A stretch of 64,000 bases of DNA from Lytechinus variegatus (Eukaryota > Echinodermata > Echinoidea > Temnopleuroida > Toxopneustidae), in NCBI RefSeq assembly GCF_018143015.1, contig NC_054746.1:12391532-12455531 (forward strand), read 5' to 3'. Shown piece by piece: positions 59,218 to 64,000 of the stretch (position 1 is the first letter of the stretch; the number at the start of each line of letters is the position of its first letter). The notes below the pieces were generated by a model. The model was not told the DNA's origin. It worked only from the letters and a program-made list of their open reading frames with translations, and ran no database searches. Made by a program: the position numbers and the translations under genes.

Positions 59218-59295
59218 ATGGGACTCTTTTCAGCATGCATCGTGGTGGTGACCTGTTTGGTCGCGGTCAGTCTAGGCAAGCCATTGTCTAACAAG
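59218..59295 (+). CDS. Astacin-family metalloprotease, exon 1 (signal peptide)
   Basis: First of four in-window exons (59218-59295, 61310-61577, 63140-63272, 63789-63876) that join in phases 0, 1, 2, 0 to 189 codons of a secreted zinc endopeptidase of the astacin (M12A) family. This exon codes residues 1-26: Met, then a hydrophobic core (ACIVVVTCLVAVSLG) and a probable signal-peptidase site after Gly20. It ends at a GTAACA donor. The gene continues beyond the right edge. Relatives in sea urchins include the blastula proteases (BP10/SpAN), which act outside the cell; this one's role is not known. It could also be a nas- or meprin-like paralogue. The CUB or other C-terminal domains that would tell them apart are out of view. 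Confidence 0.85.
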
Positions 59296-59967
59296 GTAAC
59301 ATAAAGAGAACTTTACTTTACTTCCTACATGTACTGATGTATTTATCCTTTAAAATGCCTTATTTCTTACAAATACTAATACATGCATGGGAACGCATTA
59401 GGTATATTTGCATGTATTTTGCACAATTTCATATTTGATGAGTATTTAAGTCTATATTGTTATACTTTGTTATTATATGTCTGTATTTGAAGAAGTTATT
59501 TTTACCTTGTTAAAAAGTAAGCTTTTGCAATCTGGTTTTTGTCGCATAGAAAGTATATTAACAAACCACATCGAATTGAATTGAATTGTATTTATCTGAA
59601 ATTAGTTTGCAAGTCTCCGAGTTTACGGTTTTGTGTATCATTTTCTGCAGTGGTGTAGAAAGTCAACATTTTTAAGTGGGCATGACTTGGTGTATGTAGT
59701 TTATATTCCTAAAAGTGAGTGAAGTAAGCGAGTAACATTTATTGGCCTTTTGGATAGAATTTTGTGATATATTGTGGCACAATAATTTACACATGCTGTC
59801 ATCTTTCAACGGTTCTTTTTTTTTCTCCTTCCATTTTGTCCCCATCACTCGTGGAAATTTTTTGGGAGCCAGTGCCCTATAAGTTATCCCACATCTATAC
59901 GCCAGTGAGTCTGTGTGTACATATGTTTATATAAACAAAAGTAGACTTGATAGAAACGCCGTGAGGA

Positions 59968-59969
<2 letters not shown>

Positions 59970-60041
<72 letters not shown>

Positions 60042-60057
60042 CATGTGTGTGTGTGTG
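59970..60057. repeat. AT then GT dinucleotide microsatellite
   Basis: About 31 AT repeats (59970-60032) run into a GT-rich stretch. Open frames of alternating Tyr-Ile on both strands come from it. Confidence 0.9.
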
Positions 60058-60106
60058 TAAAGCTTTACATGTACAACAGCTTTTGGCAACTCTTTTTTAT
60101 TTAAAT

Positions 60107-60488
60107 ATTGTAAAGAAATGGATGAAGAGAACAATGGTAGGCGTAGCTTAAATCAAGGTTCCCCAGAGAAGCAATAGCTTCGATCCAGCTGAGGCATGGC
60201 GGCTTGTCATTGTTCAAAACTCACCTTCACCCGACAAAGGAAAATATAATTGGTATAGTGTCGAAAATCTGTCTATCTGACGGTCAATCGGATCTGGCTC
60301 GCCCTAACCATTAACCCGTGTCTGTGGTCTAGTGGTTAGGGCACCGGCGTTCAAAGCGGGGGCCCGGGTTCGATTCCCGGCAGAGACATTTTTTCGGCAT
60401 CACCAATTTTTCCAAAGGGTAGATAGCTCTGGGGAACCTTGATTTAAGCTACGCCTACCATTGTTCTCTTCATCCATTTCTTTACAAT
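60107..60488. mobile_element. Element with perfect 62-bp inverted repeats around a tRNA-like core
   Basis: Bases 60107-60168 and 60427-60488 are perfect inverted copies (starting ATTGTAAAGAAATGG, ending TTCCCCAGAG). Between them are about 258 bases that include a tRNA-like sequence and a T6 run. No target duplication is clear. Perfect arms imply recent insertion or ongoing conversion. The family was not recognised. Confidence 0.8.
60318..60388 (+). tRNA. tRNA-like sequence, probably degenerate
   Basis: GTGTCTG can pair with CAGAGAC (one G-G mismatch). TGGTCTAGTGGTTAGGG is a good D arm and A box, and CCGGG-TTCGATT-CCCGG an excellent T arm and B box. The anticodon arm CCGGC/GCGGG has a mismatch, the variable loop is short (3 nt), and the loop GTTCAAA would read anticodon TCA. 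It is followed directly by TTTTTT. The D and T arms resemble tRNA-Glu or related tRNAs. It is best seen as a tRNA pseudogene or Pol III module of the element, not a working tRNA, and not a Sec tRNA, since there is no long variable arm. Confidence 0.5.
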
Positions 60489-60497
60489 GTATATATG

Positions 60498-60742
60498 TAT
60501 ATATCGTCGGCCTTATGCCAAAAGGGCCTTAACCCGATTTTAGGGGTTCTGAATATTTTATAATAAATTTAACACATTTCATGTAAAACTTAATAACTTA
60601 ACACGTTTATCGAAATTGGCTTCAAAAGCAAAAAAACGACCACACTCTTTTGATTATTAGAGAGGCCAAAACCTTTAAACGCCATTATCTCGGAATGGCC
60701 AAAAGCAGTTAAGGCCCTTTTGGCATTAGGCCGACGATATAT
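60498..60742. mobile_element. 245-bp MITE with CGTCGGCCTTATGCC ends
   Basis: TATATATCGTCGGCCTTATG and AAAAGGGCCTTAA on the left have inverted partners on the right (about 34 of 35 bases). TA-rich borders suggest insertion at TA. It sits 9 bases from the preceding element. Confidence 0.8.
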
Positions 60743-61017
60743 AAGCCGGCTTCACGTCACTCATTTGTGCGCACGATGGATTCAAGAACGCAGTAAATGT
60801 ATTGAAAATGCCCATCAAATGACAATCAACAGCCGAGAGGTAAACCGGAACAACAGTTTCGTCCTAAGTTTCGGAGCTGACGAAATATTGCAAATATGTC
60901 GTCTGTCCAGAGTCAAGGACAAAACTGCAAACTACTTCTTGGTTGTTCATTGTCGTGAATCTGTCGTGCATCGTGGAAGCGAAAGCTGAAGCGAAAACTC
61001 CCTATCATAGTTCTATT

Positions 61018-61237
61018 CCCCGTCTTACAAAGAGTTGCGATTGATCCAATCAACCACAACTATGGAAAGTCAGCAACATCAATATCTATTTCGCACGCTC
61101 GTTCAAAATATTTTCTATTTTCTTATAACTATTAATGATGTATATTGATCACATGTCTTGTAGAAAATATTATGATCATGATGGATTTCCATAGAATTGA
61201 AGTTGATCAGATAAAAAATAACTCTTTGTACGACGGG
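61018..61237. mobile_element. MITE with CCCGTCTTACAAAG ends, copy 2
   Basis: The same family as 35481-35709: CCCGTCTTACAAAGAGTTGC and AACTCTTTGTACGACGGG as ends, inner GATTGATCC and GATTTCCATAGAATT conserved. It ends 73 bases before astacin exon 2. Confidence 0.75.
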
Positions 61238-61309
61238 ACTCTGAACTACATTTAATCTCCACTGGGTTTTGAAACAATGAATGTGAATTACTTTGTTGTG
61301 TCTTGATAG

Positions 61310-61577
61310 GAACGGCCAATAAGGAAATTCGAATTCAACGGCGAAGTCGTGTACGTACCCGTTGAAAACAAGTTCGTCGACCCGTTCTCATCCAGAGTAC
61401 CAGGTGACGAACAGAACAACGATATGATCTTGAATGAAGAACAGGAGGAATATATTCGTCAGATGACGGATGGGCGGAGCAAGAGGAAGGCCATCAGAGA
61501 TGTTGTGTACAGATGGACAAGATACGCTGGGGACGACAACGGGGACGTCATTGTGCCATTCCAAATTGATAGCCCAA
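61310..61577 (+). CDS. Astacin-family metalloprotease, exon 2 (propeptide, start of mature enzyme)
   Basis: Codes residues 27-115 plus the first base of codon 116, between a TCTTGATAG acceptor and a GTAAGC donor (phase 0 in, 1 out). Residues 27-81 are an acidic propeptide. FSSRVPGD (52-59) takes the place of the astacin FxGD motif whose Asp normally covers the zinc, though the fit is loose. RSKR at 82-85 is a furin-type site; the segment after it (KAIRDVVYRWTRYAGD, 86-101) and VIVPFQID (106-113) correspond to the N-terminal RxAxxD..YxW and VIPYxID strands of mature astacins. Cleavage after Arg85 would therefore release the active enzyme in the secretory path. Compared with astacin itself, the DDNGD loop (101-105) is an insertion. 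Confidence 0.9.
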
Positions 61578-63139
61578 GTAAGCTTTGATTTCATCTAGGC
61601 CTACCTCTTAATTTTTCTCTCTTCTTCTGTTTTAGTCATTTATTTTATTCAAGGAAGGGACACGATAGGATACAAAGATCATGATATAGATTACACTAAA
61701 TGAAAAATAAACTAATATAATTCAAATGCAATGTATAATATGTATTCTCGTCAACTGAACTTAAGACTAAGAGAATTCTGCCGGCACAGACCCTTATTAT
61801 TATTTTTTATAGGTAGGTCTTCGCACAAAGACTAGCACATATAAAACTTGCTAAACGAGAGTGACTTCAAATACACTCCTCATTGTAGGCTTTGCATTCA
61901 GACCAATTAACTGGAGGGAATGTTTTGCACAGAGTAGTAAGATCCATGATTGTCCTAAAGTGGACATTTACGACGGTTTCGGCCGAATGAAGACAAATGG
62001 ATTAAAAATGAAAATAAGAGAATTATCAGGCGAGAGTGGAATATATAAATAGAGGAGAAGAAAGTGTTATAATATGAGATAAGGCAAGAGTTATTAATTA
62101 AAAGGACTGCAAACGAGATGAGATACGATGGCTATATAGGAATAGGAGAAGAGCAAATGAGGTCAAGAGTAGGTGTGGGAGGAGTCTCTACAGTGATGAG
62201 TAGGTGGGATAAGGAGTAATAGTGGTAAAGAGTAGAAAAGATAAGGAGTCTCGGTGGCGAAGAGTTATTGATATTAGGAGTCTCAGCGACGAAGAGTAGA
62301 TGAGAAAAGGGTTCTCGGTAGGGAAGGGAAGGCGAGATAAGGAATCTCGGTGACGAAGGATACATGAGAATATAAAGGGGTCTTGGCGGCAAAGAACAAG
62401 AGAGATAAAGAGTCTTGGTGGTGAAGAGTTGATGAGATATTAAAGGAGTCGCAGCTCTCCATTATGATGCAACTTGCATTTTTAAAGGAATGGTGTGTTG
62501 TAGAGAGCGGCCGAATCGTCACTACCAAAACTCCCTCACGAGATGAGCCTCGATGACGAAGAGAAAGTGAGAAAATGATTCTCGGTGGCAAGGAGAAGAA
62601 GAGATAAGGAGCCTGGCGGCGAAGGATAGATAGGATGAGGGGTGTTGGTGACGAAGAATAGATGAGATAAAGAATCTCGTTGGCGAAGGGTAGATGAGAT
62701 GAGGGGTGTCGGTGACAAAGAGTAGACGAGAAGAGGAATCTCGTTGACGAAGAGTAGATGAGATGACGGGTGGCGATGACGGAAGAGTAGATGAGACAAG
62801 GTGTCTCGGCAAGATAATAAGGAATCAGTCAACCTCCTTCCCCGCCCCATGCATGTCATCAAAATTAAAGTTGTGATTAAAGAACAGATGCATTCTTTGT
62901 ATTTGACTTCCCCAGTGCAATAACGCTTCAGTCACAACTGTGAAACCGACTCCAAACCGACAAAGTTATTACATTATTACCGATGACAGGCATTCGGTCA
63001 TTTGGAATCTGTTTCATTGATGTGACCGCTGCATGACGTCATCTAATCTATGAATATAAGAATATTCAATACGATATTCTACTTTTAAGAAGCAAGTAAA
63101 CATCTTGATGAACTTTCATTTCTTTTGTTATAATTATAG
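61578..63139 (+). other. Astacin intron 2
   Basis: A 1.56-kb phase-1 intron from GTAAGC to TTATAATTATAG. It contains the purine-rich minisatellite at 62.15-62.82 kb and otherwise plain AT-rich DNA. Confidence 0.75.
62150..62820 (+). repeat. Purine-rich minisatellite in astacin intron 2
   Basis: Units of roughly 40-45 bases built on GAGTCTCGGTGACGAAGAG and TAGATGAGATAAGG are repeated more than ten times with substitutions, with one non-repeat break at about 62445-62530. The plus strand is nearly all A and G with few C, so the five overlapping minus-strand frames of 86-108 codons (Ser/Leu/Pro-rich) are by-products. Confidence 0.8.
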
Positions 63140-63272
63140 GCGAAGATATACCATTCATATACGCTGCAATGGAGCATTGGACTAACAAGGCGTGTGTTCA
63201 GTTTGTACCATATTCCGAATTAGCAGGTTCACTTAGTCATAACCAATATCTTCGGTTCGTGCGAGAGGATGG
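63140..63272 (+). CDS. Astacin-family metalloprotease, exon 3 (catalytic domain, N-terminal part)
   Basis: 133 nt between TTATAG and GTAAGT, phase 1 in and 2 out, coding residues 116-159 plus two bases of 160. IYAAMEHWTNKACVQFVPYS (residues 122-141) is the typical astacin helix A and strand: the AxxxW..xtCxxF pattern, with Cys134 equivalent to Cys42 of crayfish astacin. YLRFVREDG (152-160) is the strand leading to the next conserved Cys. Confidence 0.92.
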
Positions 63273-63788
63273 GTAAGTTGGTCATTATAAGCAAAGGCGT
63301 GCATTCTTTGATGTTTGAAGTTGCTCATAACAGTATTTCTATGTCTGTTACCAGCATGTGGCTAGCGATCAAAATTTAAGGTTATGTAATGAATGTTATG
63401 TATTACTTATTGAAAACTTGCTTTTTTGCCCAAAATGATTTGAGCAGATCAATTGGTCCCACAGTTTCATCAGATTTACCCAATTACCAATGAAATTTCC
63501 TCGCTAAACAATATTTGTCGAATATTGGCTTAATTGTTTCTCAGCGAAAGATTGTCAGACTTGTTCACCAGATACGTGCAAAACGAAATGAGCAGGTTTG
63601 GGGTCGAACCATTATTTACGCCTCAGAATACGTTTGGGGAAAAGAAATATAATTATCAAAAGGTCAAGAAAATGGAGTCATGATAATATTTATACCGTAA
63701 CAATCTTAGGAAACTATTTTAATGACTCAGAGAAATAGTATGATATGATTTGGATGAATCTTTAAGAATGAATTTGATTTCGTTCTAG

Positions 63789-63876
63789 GTGCTGGTCATA
63801 CGTTGGCAGGCAACCAACATCAGGCACGGCAGGGATGTTTCCACAGAAAGTATCAATCGGAACTGGTTGCACGGAG
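63789..63876 (+). CDS. Astacin-family metalloprotease, exon 4 (catalytic domain), GC donor
   Basis: 88 nt after a TTTCGTTCTAG acceptor, phase 2 in and 0 out, coding the end of Gly160 through Glu189. CWSYVGRQ (161-168) and VSIGTGC (181-187) are astacin hallmarks; Cys161 and Cys187 match the Cys64-Cys84 disulphide. In the family the zinc motif HExxHxxGFxHE follows within about ten residues and is not here; reading on gives a stop. The exon therefore must end at GAG followed by GCAAGT, the usual context of GC-AG introns. The rest lies past the window. Confidence 0.88.
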
Positions 63877-64000
63877 GCAAGTAATATTTAAAGACAAGAG
63901 CATTTTACAAGAACCAACTGCTTAAAAAACAACAACTGAACTTGATATATGCTCTGCAGTTCAAAAAAACATGTCTTCCTGTCCTAATTTATTAAGTATT
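63877..64000 (+). other. Start of astacin intron 4, cut by the window end
   Basis: Begins GCAAGTAATA, a GC-type donor. Nothing else is visible. Confidence 0.7.

Larger units (their letters stand above)
59296..61309 (+). other. Astacin intron 1, filled with repeats
   Basis: A 2.0-kb phase-0 intron from GTAACA to TTGATAG. It contains an AT/GT microsatellite, an inverted-repeat element with a tRNA-like core, a 245-bp MITE and a 220-bp MITE, each listed separately. The rest is unremarkable. Confidence 0.75.

Noticed and set aside
59895-60134. Frames of alternating Tyr and Ile on both strands
   Set aside because: They come from the AT microsatellite.
62132-62862. Five overlapping minus-strand frames of 86-108 codons, Ser/Leu/Pro-rich
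   Set aside because: They lie in the purine-rich minisatellite of astacin intron 2; the absence of stops on the complementary strand follows from base composition.

Overview
The window is animal nuclear DNA, AT-rich and intron- and repeat-dominated, most likely from a sea urchin or close echinoderm relative. The reasons are the type of tRNA-derived SINEs with ATT-repeat tails, a long foldback complex that recalls the TU elements of Strongylocentrotus, a Helentron-like element with ~160-bp core repeats of the kind known from marine invertebrates, and many palindromic MITEs. The species assignment is inference. Open reading frames rarely exceed 100 codons, and most of the longer ones lie in repeats; the real protein-coding content is split into small exons.

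Two coding regions are supported. At the right end (59.14-63.88 kb, + strand) lies the 5' half of an astacin-family secreted metalloprotease: TATA box, signal-peptide exon, propeptide exon ending in a furin-like RSKR site, and two exons of the catalytic domain. Phases agree at every junction, and the last exon ends in a GC donor. The zinc-binding exon lies beyond the window. On the minus strand, a 122-nt exon at 19.90-20.02 kb encodes most of a thrombospondin type 1 repeat very like the first repeat of ADAMTS-like proteins (ADAMTSL2 type). Two other minus-strand exon-like islands, at 9.37-9.68 kb (with an in-frame TGA) and 30.34-30.49 kb, and a promoter-like CpG-rich segment at 44.69-45.05 kb, could belong to the same large-intron gene, but this is unproven.

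RNA genes: two identical tRNA-Thr(AGT) genes (49.21 and 50.56 kb) lie in a duplicated segment. A degenerate tRNA-like sequence sits inside a perfect 62-bp inverted repeat in intron 1 of the astacin gene.

The rest is mostly mobile DNA. 0-20 kb: SINEs; a Harbinger-type MITE split by a Helentron-like insertion; a TIR element with GGGGTAAGTTGAGCC repeats; three copies of one MITE family; and a MITE split by a truncated Penelope-like retroelement with a flanking 9-bp duplication. 20-46 kb: long AT-rich stretches with scattered MITEs, including two TTAA-flanked foldback MITEs. 46-53 kb: a duplicated tRNA segment and a diffuse minisatellite based on TTGGGTTATTCCATTTTAGT. 54.1-57.3 kb: nested foldback elements built of short oppositely oriented repeats containing TCGACTTGGCGAGATA. 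57.5-64 kb: further MITEs, microsatellites and the astacin gene.

For several elements a second copy in the window serves as an empty-site reference, so insertion points can be read directly. No CRISPR array, operon or prokaryotic feature is present.
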